Positions 51,746 to 62,323 of a stretch of 64,000 bases of DNA are shown piece after piece. The position numbers were made by a program, and so were the translations under genes. This DNA comes from Streptomyces dangxiongensis (GTDB lineage Bacteria > Actinomycetota > Actinomycetes > Streptomycetales > Streptomycetaceae): contig NZ_CP033073.1 in the NCBI RefSeq assembly GCF_003675325.1, forward strand, positions 930,001 through 994,000. The letters run 5' to 3'. The notes below the pieces were generated by a model, which was not told the DNA's origin, did not search any database, and saw only the letters and a program-made list of their open reading frames with translations. How positions within the stretch are numbered: the first letter of the stretch is position 1; each line of letters begins with the position of its first letter.

Positions 51746-53182
51746 TCAGTGCTCGTCCCGGGGCGGACGCGTCCGCCCGCGTCCCGCGGGGAGCTGGACG
51801 CGGGCGGTGGCCGCGAGCAGGGCGAGCAGCGCCAGGACCCCCAGGAGCACCAGGACCAGCAGCAGGACGGTGAGAACCGTCGGGTGGTTCCAGAGCGCGA
51901 AGACGAACGCGATGACCAGCAGGGCGGCCAGGGTGAGCCACCGGCGGTGGGCCAGGGTCCAGGAGCCGACTCCCCCGGTGCCGATGTGACGGGCCGCCGC
52001 CCAGCGCGCCGCGGAGTCCGCCGTGTGGTCGGACGCGCCGCGGATCGCCACCGGCAGCCGGCCGGGTCCGACGAGATAGGCGCCCAGGGCGATGACGACG
52101 CCCAGGACGACGGCCGTCCGCAGACTGACCCGCAGGAAGCGGAGCAGGGTGTCGAAGACGGCCGCGGCGGCGGCCTCGGACTGCACCTGGGACGGCAGGT
52201 GGTCGAGGTAGTAGCGGCGCGCCACGACCAGGGCGACGGCCACCACCAGGCAGGCGAGGGAGGCTCCCAGCGCGGTGCGCGCCAGGGCTCGGCGGCGCCG
52301 GCGGGCCAGGAGCACTCCGGCGGCGCCGAGGACCACGACGATCACCGGGAACCAGTTCCCGACGATGTCGAGGAGGTGTGCGGCCTTGCGGTACCTGGCG
52401 AGCTGGTCGGACTGGAAGAGCACGAACTCCTTGTTCACCTGCGGGATCTTGTCGGCGGCTTTCAGGCCCGCGTCGACCAGCTCCTTCTTGACCCGGTCGA
52501 CGGCCGTCCCCACGTCCAGGCTGACCGTGCCGTCGCTGACTCCGACCGCGCCGCGGCCCTGGCCGGTCAGGGCGTGCACGACGGCGTTGTGGGCCGCGCG
52601 GTTGGCGGTGCGCCACACCGTGGCGAAGGCGTCGCTCTCGACGACCCGCGTGGTGATCTTGGTGACGGCCTGGTCGGCGGCGGAGTCGAGCTGCGGACCC
52701 AGCCCCCGGATCGCGTCGGCGGCGCGCGGCGGCAGGCCCTGGGACCGTAGCCAGGAGGCCATGTCCGCGGCGGCCTGCGCGCCGTTCACATGGGCGTCCA
52801 CGGCTTCGCTGACGCGGTGGACCGCGGCGTTCTGCACGGCGGGGTCGGTGGCGAGGGGCGCGACGGTGGAGACGTAGCGGTCGGTGTCGAGCGCGATGTC
52901 GTGCACCCAGGTGGCCATGAGGGCGACCGGGACGAGCACGCAGGTGAGCACGAGGAGCAGGGCCGAGACCGCGCCGCGCGCCGTGCGGCCCGCGGCCCCG
53001 GCGCCCTTCCCACCGGGTGGCCGCGCCGCGCCTCCGGGAGCCGTGGCGGTGCGGTCCGTTGGGGTGCGGTCCGGTGGCGTGCGGTCCGGGTCCGGCGGGG
53101 TCCGGTCGGGGTCCGGCGGGCGCGGGTCGGTCGGCTCGGTCACGGGGCTCTCCGGCGCGGTAGGTGCCTGGACACGCCCCAT
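51746..53182 (-). CDS. Large membrane protein with extracytoplasmic domain, unknown function
   Basis: 478 residues from ATG 53182. A Pro/Asp/Arg/Thr repeat tail (DPDRTPPDPDRTPPDRTPTD) precedes the first transmembrane helix (VSALLLVLTCVLVPVALMATW). Then comes an external region of about 220 residues, and four more membrane segments at about 270-460. The external part begins DIALDTDRYVSTVAPLATDP, a motif I associate with a widespread actinobacterial family lacking a defined role. Gene starts 75 bases after the YihY-like gene stop. Confidence 0.8.
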   Translation of the reverse strand: MGRVQAPTAPESPVTEPTDPRPPDPDRTPPDPDRTPPDRTPTDRTATAPGGAARPPGGKGAGAAGRTARGAVSALLLVLTCVLVPVALMATWVHDIALDTDRYVSTVAPLATDPAVQNAAVHRVSEAVDAHVNGAQAAADMASWLRSQGLPPRAADAIRGLGPQLDSAADQAVTKITTRVVESDAFATVWRTANRAAHNAVVHALTGQGRGAVGVSDGTVSLDVGTAVDRVKKELVDAGLKAADKIPQVNKEFVLFQSDQLARYRKAAHLLDIVGNWFPVIVVVLGAAGVLLARRRRRALARTALGASLACLVVAVALVVARRYYLDHLPSQVQSEAAAAAVFDTLLRFLRVSLRTAVVLGVVIALGAYLVGPGRLPVAIRGASDHTADSAARWAAARHIGTGGVGSWTLAHRRWLTLAALLVIAFVFALWNHPTVLTVLLLVLVLLGVLALLALLAATARVQLPAGRGRTRPPRDEH

Positions 53183-53257
53183 TGCCTCAGCTCCGTACCC
53201 CGGGCGCACGCCGGGTGGACCGGACGGACGACGCCGGGTACGCCACGGGCGAGATCC

Positions 53258-54104
53258 TCAGGAGGCGGCCGGCCGGCGGTCACGCAGGGGTGTCGGGCTG
53301 TCCAGGCGGCGGGCCAGGAAGGGCTCCTGTGCCAGGACGGCGCCCGCGCTGACGCTGACGGCGGCCGCGACGCAGACCACGATCAGCCAGGAGAGCAGCA
53401 CGAACACGGAACCGACGGACCCGTATTCGGCCATGGCGCGGTTCAGGGCGCGCGGCATGTACAGGCGCGCGGTGACCGTCAGCACGGTGAGGACCGTCGC
53501 CGTGATCACGGCGCCCGGCAGCAGGGGTTTCCAGCCGATGCGGCCGCCCAGCAGGAGATGCTGGGTCCACCACCACAGCCCCGCCTGGACGAGGAGTGTG
53601 AGGGGTACGCCCAGCCAGGCGCCGGCCCCGAACCCGTCCCGTACGGGTCCCTGGAGGATCAGGACACCGAGCCACAGGAAGAGCCAGGCCGGCCACCGCC
53701 AGGGGGCGACCCTGGTGCCGGCTCGGGGAATCTCCCACGCGCGTTTGCACAGGCGTTGCAGCGCCCGGCTGACCGCGGTGGCCGACAGCAGCACCATCAG
53801 CCCGCCCACGACGCCGGTGGCCTGCTGGAGGTCGCCCGTCGTGGGCTGGAGCACGTGCTCCAGCTCGCTGCTCGTCGCCCCGGTCAGCCCGAAGACCGCC
53901 TTCACGGAGCCGGCCAACTGGTGGCGCACCGCCGGCGGGGCGTAGGCCGACGACGAAGAGCAGCGGGACCGCGGTCAGGAAGCACTGCGCGGCCAGTCGG
54001 GTGGCGGAGTCGAAGATGTTCACGGACACCATGCGGTCCGCGAGGTGCGTGAGAACCGGCAGGCGGCTCTCCGCCCGCCGGTGCGCCGACTTCGCCCGGG
54101 CCAT
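53258..54104 (-). pseudogene. YihY/BrkB-family membrane protein gene with a frameshift
   Basis: ATG 54104 opens a normal family N-terminus (SRLPVLTHLADRMVSVNIFD, AAQCFLTAVPLLFVV). At about 53950 the frame slips: the following YAPPAVRHQLAGSVKAVFG and the rest, with helices LFLWLGVLILQG and SVFVLLSWLIVVCVAAAVSV, are in another frame down to the stop at 53258. GTCGTCGGCCTACGCC fits the family if two bases (for example TC after GTCGTC) are missing. The total length is 847 bases, one more than a multiple of three. Function of intact members is unclear; they are six-helix inner membrane proteins. Sequencing error is possible. Confidence 0.8.
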
Positions 54105-54322
54105 CAGCCTCTGGGCGCGCCCGGCCCGCTGCCATCAGGGTCTCGGGGACGGCATGACGTTGTTCCCTTCGCTGCCACTGCCTTCGCTGCGTCCAGGGTG
54201 GGGTGCCACGTGGCCGGCGGCACCCCGGCGGACGCCGTGCCGGCCGGCACGGGGACGGCCACGAGATGTCGTTCCCGCGGCTGCTGGCTACTGTCGTGGT
54301 GTCCCGACACGATGGGGTCGCC

Positions 54323-55045
54323 ATGGTGCCCGACCTGCTGCTCATCGCCCTGGCCATCGCGCTCGACCCGCTGCCCGTCATGAGTTTCGTCCTGGTGCTG
54401 GGGTCGGCGAGGGGGGTGTGGAAAGGGCTGGTCTTCATCCTGAGCTGGCTGGCGTGTCTCGTCGTGGTGATCGTGCTCGTCCTGGCCGTGACCGGTGGAC
54501 AACCGCCGGCTCCCCGGTCACCGCCCTCGACGGCCGTCCTCGCCGCCAAACTGCTCATCGGGGTGCTGCTGATCGTCTACGGCGGCCACCGGCACCGGCG
54601 GGCCATCGCCGCCGCCCGGGACCGCGGGGCCGGGCCGGGGCCCGGGACGGGTGGGGGCACGGACCCCGGGGTGGCCCGTGCCGACGGGCAGGCGTCGTCC
54701 GCGCGGCTGACGGAGAGGACGGACCGCATCACGGCCTGGGCCGCCGCCGGACTCGCCGTGCTCCTGCAGCCCTGGGGTCTGGTCGCGGCCGGCGCGACGA
54801 CCGTGCTGGAGGCGGACACCTCGCACCTGTCGGCCTGGTTCGTGCTGTTCTGCTTCTGTCTGCTCGCCACCGCCGGCCTGCTCGCCGTCGAGCTGTACGT
54901 GGTGTTCAGTCCCGTCCGGGCGAAGGTGCGGCTGCTGCGGCTGCGGGCGTGGCTGGCGGGTCACCAGGAGCAGGCGCTGGTCACCATCTGCCTGGTGCTG
55001 GGCTGCTGGCTGATGGGGAAGAGCATCTACCAGCTCACCGGCTGA
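54323..55045 (+). CDS. GAP-family (LysE-like) membrane protein
   Basis: 240 residues from ATG 54323; an earlier in-frame ATG at 54266 is possible. MVPDLLLIALAIALDPLPVM and FVLVLGSARGVWKGLVFILS are the classic first helices of the Sap/GAP family, linked in mycobacteria to glycopeptidolipid export. Six membrane segments with a Gly-rich cytosolic loop (GAGPGPGTGGGTDP) in the middle. Divergent from the damaged YihY-like gene. The preceding 54105-54322 gap shows no other feature. Confidence 0.82.
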   Translation: MVPDLLLIALAIALDPLPVMSFVLVLGSARGVWKGLVFILSWLACLVVVIVLVLAVTGGQPPAPRSPPSTAVLAAKLLIGVLLIVYGGHRHRRAIAAARDRGAGPGPGTGGGTDPGVARADGQASSARLTERTDRITAWAAAGLAVLLQPWGLVAAGATTVLEADTSHLSAWFVLFCFCLLATAGLLAVELYVVFSPVRAKVRLLRLRAWLAGHQEQALVTICLVLGCWLMGKSIYQLTG

Positions 55046-55200
55046 TCCCGCGCGGGCGCGGAAGTGCGGGGCCCCGCGGCGCGTGCTGGAATGGCAGGCG
55101 GGTGCTGCCGGCCGTCGGCCGCGAAGGCGCTGCCGGGGCAACGGCAGGGCCGGACGGGCGAACGGTCCCGGCTCCTGTCCGGCTTCGATGAGGAGTGGCC

Positions 55201-55659
55201 ATGGAGAGTGTCGAAGAGATGGGCCCCGTCGACTACCTGGTCATCGAGTTCCCCGGGAACCGCATGACGGGCGAGGCGTTCCCCCTGCTGGTCGAGCTGG
55301 CCGAGCGCGGCATCGTCCGCATCATCGACCTGGCGTTCGTACGCAAGGAGGCGGACGGTTCGGTCGTCGCACTGGAGTTGAGGGACCTCGGCGACGAGAT
55401 GGACCTGTCCGTCTTCGAGGGAGCCTCGTCCGGGGTGCTGGACCAGAGCGACCTGGAGGAGGCCGCCAACGCCCTCGAACCCGGCAACGCGTCCGCGGTG
55501 CTGGTGTACGAGAACCTGTGGGCGGCCCCGCTGGCCCGTGCGCTGCGGCGCAGCGGGGCCCAGCTCGTCGCGGGCGGCCGCATCCCCGTACAGGCCCTGC
55601 TCGCCTCGCTGGACGCCATCGAGGACACCGTGCCCCCCGGCGGTTCCGCAGCCGCCTGA
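55201..55659 (+). CDS. DUF6325-family protein
   Basis: 152 residues from ATG 55201 (GAGGAG seven bases upstream). Acidic, soluble, with VDYLVIEFPGNRMTGEAFPL, LAERGIVRIIDLAFVRKEAD, ALEPGNASAVLVYENLWAAP and a final PVQALLASLDAIEDT helix. Members of this family are usually annotated only by DUF number and often lie beside a SHOCT protein, as here (next gene 45 bases on). A stress-related role is often assumed but not shown. Confidence 0.85.
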   Translation: MESVEEMGPVDYLVIEFPGNRMTGEAFPLLVELAERGIVRIIDLAFVRKEADGSVVALELRDLGDEMDLSVFEGASSGVLDQSDLEEAANALEPGNASAVLVYENLWAAPLARALRRSGAQLVAGGRIPVQALLASLDAIEDTVPPGGSAAA

Positions 55660-55704
55660 GCCGGTCCCGCACCGGCCGGCGCATCGACTTGGGAGATGAC
55701 CGAC

Positions 55705-56034
55705 ATGCCCGGACTGCTTCGGGGCGTCGCACGCACAGCCGTCGTCGCCGGAACCGCCACCGCCGTGTCCAACCGTGTCTCACGGCGGCAGGCGGGCCGC
55801 TGGGCGCAGCAGGACTACGACCAGCAGCAGGCGTACGACCAGCAGCAGTACGCACAGCAGCAGGCCCCGCCGCCCCCGCCCGCCGCGCCCCCGACCCCCG
55901 CTCCCGTCCCCGCCGCCGCCGCCGATGACATGAGTCACCGGATCGATCAGCTCAAGCAGCTCGCCGACCTCAAGGCGCAGGGGGTACTGACGGACGAGGA
56001 GTTCGAGAACCAGAAGCGCCGGCTGCTGGCCTGA
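55705..56034 (+). CDS. Small SHOCT-domain protein
   Basis: 109 residues from ATG 55705 (GGGAG ten bases upstream); ATG 55696 would place the ribosome site too close. An Arg/Ala-rich start, a Gln/Tyr-rich stretch (QQDYDQQQAYDQQQ), a Pro-rich linker and a C-terminal SHOCT motif (IDQLKQLADLKAQGVLTDEE, ending RRLLA). It pairs with the DUF6325 gene. Low-complexity Q/Y sequence suggests a disordered tether. Confidence 0.85.
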   Translation: MPGLLRGVARTAVVAGTATAVSNRVSRRQAGRWAQQDYDQQQAYDQQQYAQQQAPPPPPAAPPTPAPVPAAAADDMSHRIDQLKQLADLKAQGVLTDEEFENQKRRLLA

Positions 56035-56048
56035 GCCGACGGGGGCCG

Positions 56049-58743
<2,695 letters not shown>

Positions 58744-58799
58744 CGCTCGCGGCCCCACCGTCCCCGTAGGCTCCGCCCACCCCACCCCGGGAGCCGCCC

Positions 58800-59579
58800 G
58801 TGTCCTCCTTCGACCTCCTGCCCGGTGCCGCCGGCTCGCCCGTCCTGCTGCACGTGCCGCACTCCGCACGGGCGGTGCCGGACGACGTACGGGAAGGGAT
58901 CCTGCTGGGCGACGCGGAGCTGGAACGGGAGCTGGACCACATCACGGACGCGCACACCGCCGAGATCGCCGAGCGGGCCGCCGCGCTCGCCGGGGTGCGG
59001 CCCTGGCGGTTCGTGAACCGGCTGTCGCGGCTGGTCGTGGACCCGGAGCGGTTCCCGGACGAGCGGGAGGAGATGCTCGCCGCCGGGATGGGCGCCGTGT
59101 ACACGCGGACCACGCACCGCGGCGAGCTGCGGCCCGCGGACACCGACCCGGAGCCGCTGCTCGCCCGCTACTTCCGGCCGTACGCCGAGGCCATGACGGA
59201 GGCGGTCGCCGGACGGCTGGCCGCCACCGGGCGGGCCGTGATCATAGACGTGCACTCGTACCCGGCCGCGCCGCTCCCCTACGAGCTGCACGGCGCCGGG
59301 CCGCGCCCACCGGTGTGCCTGGGCACGGACGCCTTCCACACCCCGCCCGCGCTGGCCGAGGCCGCGCGCGAGGCGTTCGCCGGGTGCGGGGAGACCGGGC
59401 TGGACAGCCCGTTCGCGGGGACGTACGTACCGCTGGAGTTCTACGGCACCGACGCCCGGGTCGGCGCGCTGATGGTGGAGATCCGGCGGGACGTCTACAT
59501 GACCGAGCCGGGCGGGCCCGCCGGGCCGGGTCTGGACCGGCTCGCCTCGGCACTGGCCACACTCGTCGACGCCCTGTAG
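58800..59579 (+). CDS. N-formylglutamate amidohydrolase family protein
   Basis: 259 residues from GTG 58800. PVLLHVPHSARAVPDDV at the N-terminus, ELDHITDAHTAEIAE, RFVNRLSRLVVDPERF, IIDVHSYPAAPLPYE and the late MVEIRRDVYMTEPG are the conserved zinc and substrate motifs. Members hydrolyse N-formylglutamate in histidine degradation or related formyl/acyl amino acids. No hut genes are adjacent. Convergent with the small gene of the sigma-factor unit. Confidence 0.9.
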   Translation: MSSFDLLPGAAGSPVLLHVPHSARAVPDDVREGILLGDAELERELDHITDAHTAEIAERAAALAGVRPWRFVNRLSRLVVDPERFPDEREEMLAAGMGAVYTRTTHRGELRPADTDPEPLLARYFRPYAEAMTEAVAGRLAATGRAVIIDVHSYPAAPLPYELHGAGPRPPVCLGTDAFHTPPALAEAAREAFAGCGETGLDSPFAGTYVPLEFYGTDARVGALMVEIRRDVYMTEPGGPAGPGLDRLASALATLVDAL

Positions 59580-59597
59580 CCCGCCCACCGGCCGGCG

Positions 59598-59621
59598 CCC
59601 TGCCGCGGGACAGCGGCGGGG
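59598..59621. terminator. Strong bidirectional hairpin between convergent genes
   Basis: Arms CCCTGCCGC and GCGGCGGGG (one T:G pair) with a six-base loop, 18 bases after the amidohydrolase stop and about 90 bases after the end of the opposing small gene. Confidence 0.55.
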
Positions 59622-59708
59622 CGCGGCGGGGTGAAGGGCGTCACCGGGCAGACGGCACCGGACGACGGTCCGCCGGCTCCGGGTGCCGCCCGTGGCCCGG
59701 TGAGCGTC

Positions 59709-60191
59709 TCAGGCCCGCAGCCACTCGGTGACGATCACCTCCGCGCCGGTGCGCAGCCGCAGGGCGAACGGGCCGGCCGGTGGCGTGTGGCTGGTGAACC
59801 GGCCGAGGGCGTCGGCCGCGACCGGGCGCGGGGTCCGGGGGCCGTCGAGCACCTCGATCCGGGCCGGCTGCGGCGGCAGCACCTGACCGATCAGTCCGTC
59901 GGCGGTGACCTCGACGTCGACGCTCACCTCGCCCGCCCGGAACGTCAGCATGCGCGGCGCGTCCATGACTCCCCGGACCGGCAGCGCGTCCACGAGCGAG
60001 TCGAAGGTCAGCTCGGCGAGCCGGGCGTCCAGGTCGTGCAGGGCGTAGGCGTCCAGGGCGCTCTGGAGCAGTTCGGCCGGGACGGGGTCCAGGACGGCGG
60101 CGGCCTGGCGCAGTTCCTCCTCCAGCAGCGTGTCCGCGTGCGTGTCCTCGTCCGGGACCGCTTCCCGGCGCAGCTCGTCGTCGCCGTTCAC
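59709..60191 (-). CDS. Small protein coupled to the sigma factor, unknown (possible anti-sigma or protease target)
   Basis: 160 residues. GTG 60191 overlaps the sigma factor stop by four bases (GTGA). The N-terminal half is acidic and helical (DTLLEEELRQAAAVLDPVPA, LDARLAELTFDSL); the C-terminal half is beta-rich (RMLTFRAGEVSVDVEVTADG, FALRLRTGAEVIVTEWLRA), like a small beta-sandwich. No membrane segment, so not a classical membrane anti-sigma factor. Tight coupling to a sigma gene and to a protease gene suggests it controls the sigma factor or is cleaved by a protease of the unit; both are inference. Confidence 0.75.
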   Translation of the reverse strand: MNGDDELRREAVPDEDTHADTLLEEELRQAAAVLDPVPAELLQSALDAYALHDLDARLAELTFDSLVDALPVRGVMDAPRMLTFRAGEVSVDVEVTADGLIGQVLPPQPARIEVLDGPRTPRPVAADALGRFTSHTPPAGPFALRLRTGAEVIVTEWLRA

Positions 60192-60763
60192 ACCACACCC
60201 CGTGTGTCCATCCGGGCCCGCAGCCGGCGCAGACAGCGCTGGCGCAGCGGGCCGATGCTGCCGACCGCGATACCGAGGGCGGCGGAGATCTCGCCGTAGC
60301 TGGGCGGCGGCGAGGCCATCAGCACGCGCAGCAGTTGCCGGCAGCGCTCGCCCAGTGAGTCCAGCTCCTGCCAGAGCCGGCGGATCCGTTCGGCCCGGTC
60401 CGCCGCCTCCTCGTTGTCGATCAGCGACTCCTCCGGTGTCCGGTCCTGGCTGGCCCGGTCGAGAAGCTGCGGATCGTCGGTCAGGGTGAGCCGCGTCAGT
60501 TGTCTGAGCACCTTCAGGCATTCATGGCGGGCGGTGCTGGCCAGCCAGGCGGCGGTCTTGTCGGGCTCCCGGATCCGCCCCAGATGCTGGGCGAAGCGGA
60601 ACCACACGGTCTGGAAGACCTCGTGCCCGTCGGCGTCCGAGAGCCGGTGTGCGCGCACGACCGACCACACCAGCGGACTCAGCCCTTCCACCAGCGCCTT
60701 CCAGGCCGCGGCGTCCCCGTCGACGGCGGACTGGACCAGCGCGCCGACCTCTGCTCGGTCCAC
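60188..60763 (-). CDS. ECF-type RNA polymerase sigma factor
   Basis: 191 residues from GTG 60763, preceded by AAGGGGTGGAGCC. An upstream in-frame ATG at 60826 overlaps the protease stop (ATGA) and may be used as well. Region 2 shows LSPLVWSVVRAHRLSDADGH, EVFQTVWFRFAQHLGRIREP and DKTAAWLASTARHECLKVLR. Region 4 shows LDSLGERCRQLLRVLMASPP, PSYGEISAALGIAVGSIGPL and RQRCLRRLRARM. It should direct polymerase to a small gene set, perhaps including this cluster. It lies between a protease gene and the small protein gene in one coupled transcript. Confidence 0.92.
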   Translation of the reverse strand: MDRAEVGALVQSAVDGDAAAWKALVEGLSPLVWSVVRAHRLSDADGHEVFQTVWFRFAQHLGRIREPDKTAAWLASTARHECLKVLRQLTRLTLTDDPQLLDRASQDRTPEESLIDNEEAADRAERIRRLWQELDSLGERCRQLLRVLMASPPPSYGEISAALGIAVGSIGPLRQRCLRRLRARMDTRGVV

Positions 60764-60822
60764 GGCTCCACCCCTTGTGTACGGCACGTCATCGTACGCC
60801 GCGGAGCGGAGGGTTCCGGCCG

Positions 60823-62247
60823 TCATGCGGGCAGCGCCGGGATCACGGTCCGGACGGGGCGCCAGGTGGGCGGGCGCAGCGCGGGGACGCGCGCCCCGCG
60901 CACCTCGGCCCGGCCGGTCGCGGCCGCCAGCAGCCGGGCGGCGGCCACCCGCGGGTCGCGCTCCCCGTACGCCGTCATCCGGGCGGCGACGAGTCCCGCG
61001 GCCACCGGCGCGGCGAAGGAGGTCCCGCTCCACTGCGCGAGGCCGTCGAACATCACCTGATCCGGTTTGCCGCCGGTGTTCTCCCGGCCCTCGCTCAGCA
61101 CGCCGGTGTGACGGGGGTACAGGCAGGTACAGGCGTAGTCGGAGCCGAACCGGCAGTCGTCGTAGGTGGAGTGCTGGTAGACGTACGGCACGGGGGTGAC
61201 GAAGCCGGTGAGGGCGCTGGTGAGGCGCTCGCCGGGGGCATGGACGCGCACCCAGGGGCCGTGGTTGGTGAAGCAGGCCCCGGACTCGCCGTCCGCGCGC
61301 AGGGCGCCGACCGAGAGCACGCAGTCGGCGTACTCGGGCAGGGCGGCGTAGGCGGCGGGCCAGAACGGGGTGTCGCTGCCGTTGTTGCCGGCGGCGGCGA
61401 CCAGCAGGGTGCGCCGGTCGCGCAGTTCCCGCATGAACGTGTCGAGACCGATCAGGCCGTCGGTGTCGGCGCCGGGGGTGCCGGCGGAGAGGCTGATGAT
61501 GTCCGGCCAGCCGTCCCGGTCGACGGCCTCGAAGAGCCGGCCGGCGAACTCGGACTCCAGGACGGCACCGGCGTCGTTGAGGGTGCCCCGGACGGTGATG
61601 TCGGTGTTGGGCGCGAGGGCCGCGACGATCCCGGCGATGAACGTGCCGTGGCCGACGTACTGGTGGAGCACCCCGTCGCCGCCGGTCTCGGTAAGCTGGG
61701 CGTCGCCGGTGGTGTGGGCGAGCGGCGGGTAGGCGAGGTGGTCGTGCACCAGACCGGTGTCGATCACGAGGACACCGACCGCGGTGGCCGGGTCGTGACC
61801 GCCCCCGGAGACGGCCGGGTTGGCGTCCTCGGTGCGCGGGGCGGGCACGGGCTCGTCGCCGGGGCAGGCGTTGACCGCGATGTGCAGCACGTGGTTGCGG
61901 CCGGCCAGCCGGCGGCCCCCGCGCCGCTCGGCCGCCCGTACGGCGCGCAGCGCGTGCGGCACGGTGTCCTCGCCCCCGGCCGGGTCGCCGACCCGGATCC
62001 GGGTGACGCCGGTGCGGTCCGCCGGCGGGTCCACGCGTCCCACGTGGTCGGGGACGAGGCCCGGGGTCTCGGTGAAGTGGGCGCGCACGGCGTCCTCGAC
62101 GAACCGGGCCTCCTCACCGCCCCGGACGAGGACGACACCCTTCTCGTAGAGGAGGCCCGGGGTGTCGTCGGGCCCCATGGTGAGGGGGACGTCCGGCAGG
62201 GAGCGCCGGATGTGCTCGAACTGCTCGTGGAATCGTTCTGGTGCCAT
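60823..62247 (-). CDS. Cytoplasmic S8 (subtilisin-type) serine protease
   Basis: 474 residues from ATG 62247 (GGGGGAG eight bases upstream). Catalytic triad Asp163 (VLVIDTGL), His200 (YVGHGTFIAGIVA) and Ser410 (WSGTSFAAPVAAGL), with the oxyanion Asn in VAAAGNNGSD. About 150 residues precede the catalytic domain; they have no hydrophobic signal, so the enzyme is predicted to stay in the cell. A Cys-containing insert (CRFGSDYACTCLY) lies before the Ser motif. Its stop overlaps an ATG of the sigma gene. It is divergent from the long TPR protein; the four genes form a unit. Confidence 0.92.
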   Translation of the reverse strand: MAPERFHEQFEHIRRSLPDVPLTMGPDDTPGLLYEKGVVLVRGGEEARFVEDAVRAHFTETPGLVPDHVGRVDPPADRTGVTRIRVGDPAGGEDTVPHALRAVRAAERRGGRRLAGRNHVLHIAVNACPGDEPVPAPRTEDANPAVSGGGHDPATAVGVLVIDTGLVHDHLAYPPLAHTTGDAQLTETGGDGVLHQYVGHGTFIAGIVAALAPNTDITVRGTLNDAGAVLESEFAGRLFEAVDRDGWPDIISLSAGTPGADTDGLIGLDTFMRELRDRRTLLVAAAGNNGSDTPFWPAAYAALPEYADCVLSVGALRADGESGACFTNHGPWVRVHAPGERLTSALTGFVTPVPYVYQHSTYDDCRFGSDYACTCLYPRHTGVLSEGRENTGGKPDQVMFDGLAQWSGTSFAAPVAAGLVAARMTAYGERDPRVAAARLLAAATGRAEVRGARVPALRPPTWRPVRTVIPALPA

Positions 62248-62323
62248 GTCGTGTTCTCCCCCTCGGGACGGTGTCCGACAGTGAGAGTCGCGGGACCACC
62301 GTCTGATACAGCAGGCCACTACC
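62248..62323. promoter_or_regulatory. Divergent promoter region of the protease/sigma and TPR genes
   Basis: Only 76 bases separate the two start codons. On the plus strand GATACA near 62305 could be a -10 for the TPR gene. No palindrome is obvious. Joint control by the encoded sigma factor is plausible but unproven. Confidence 0.4.
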
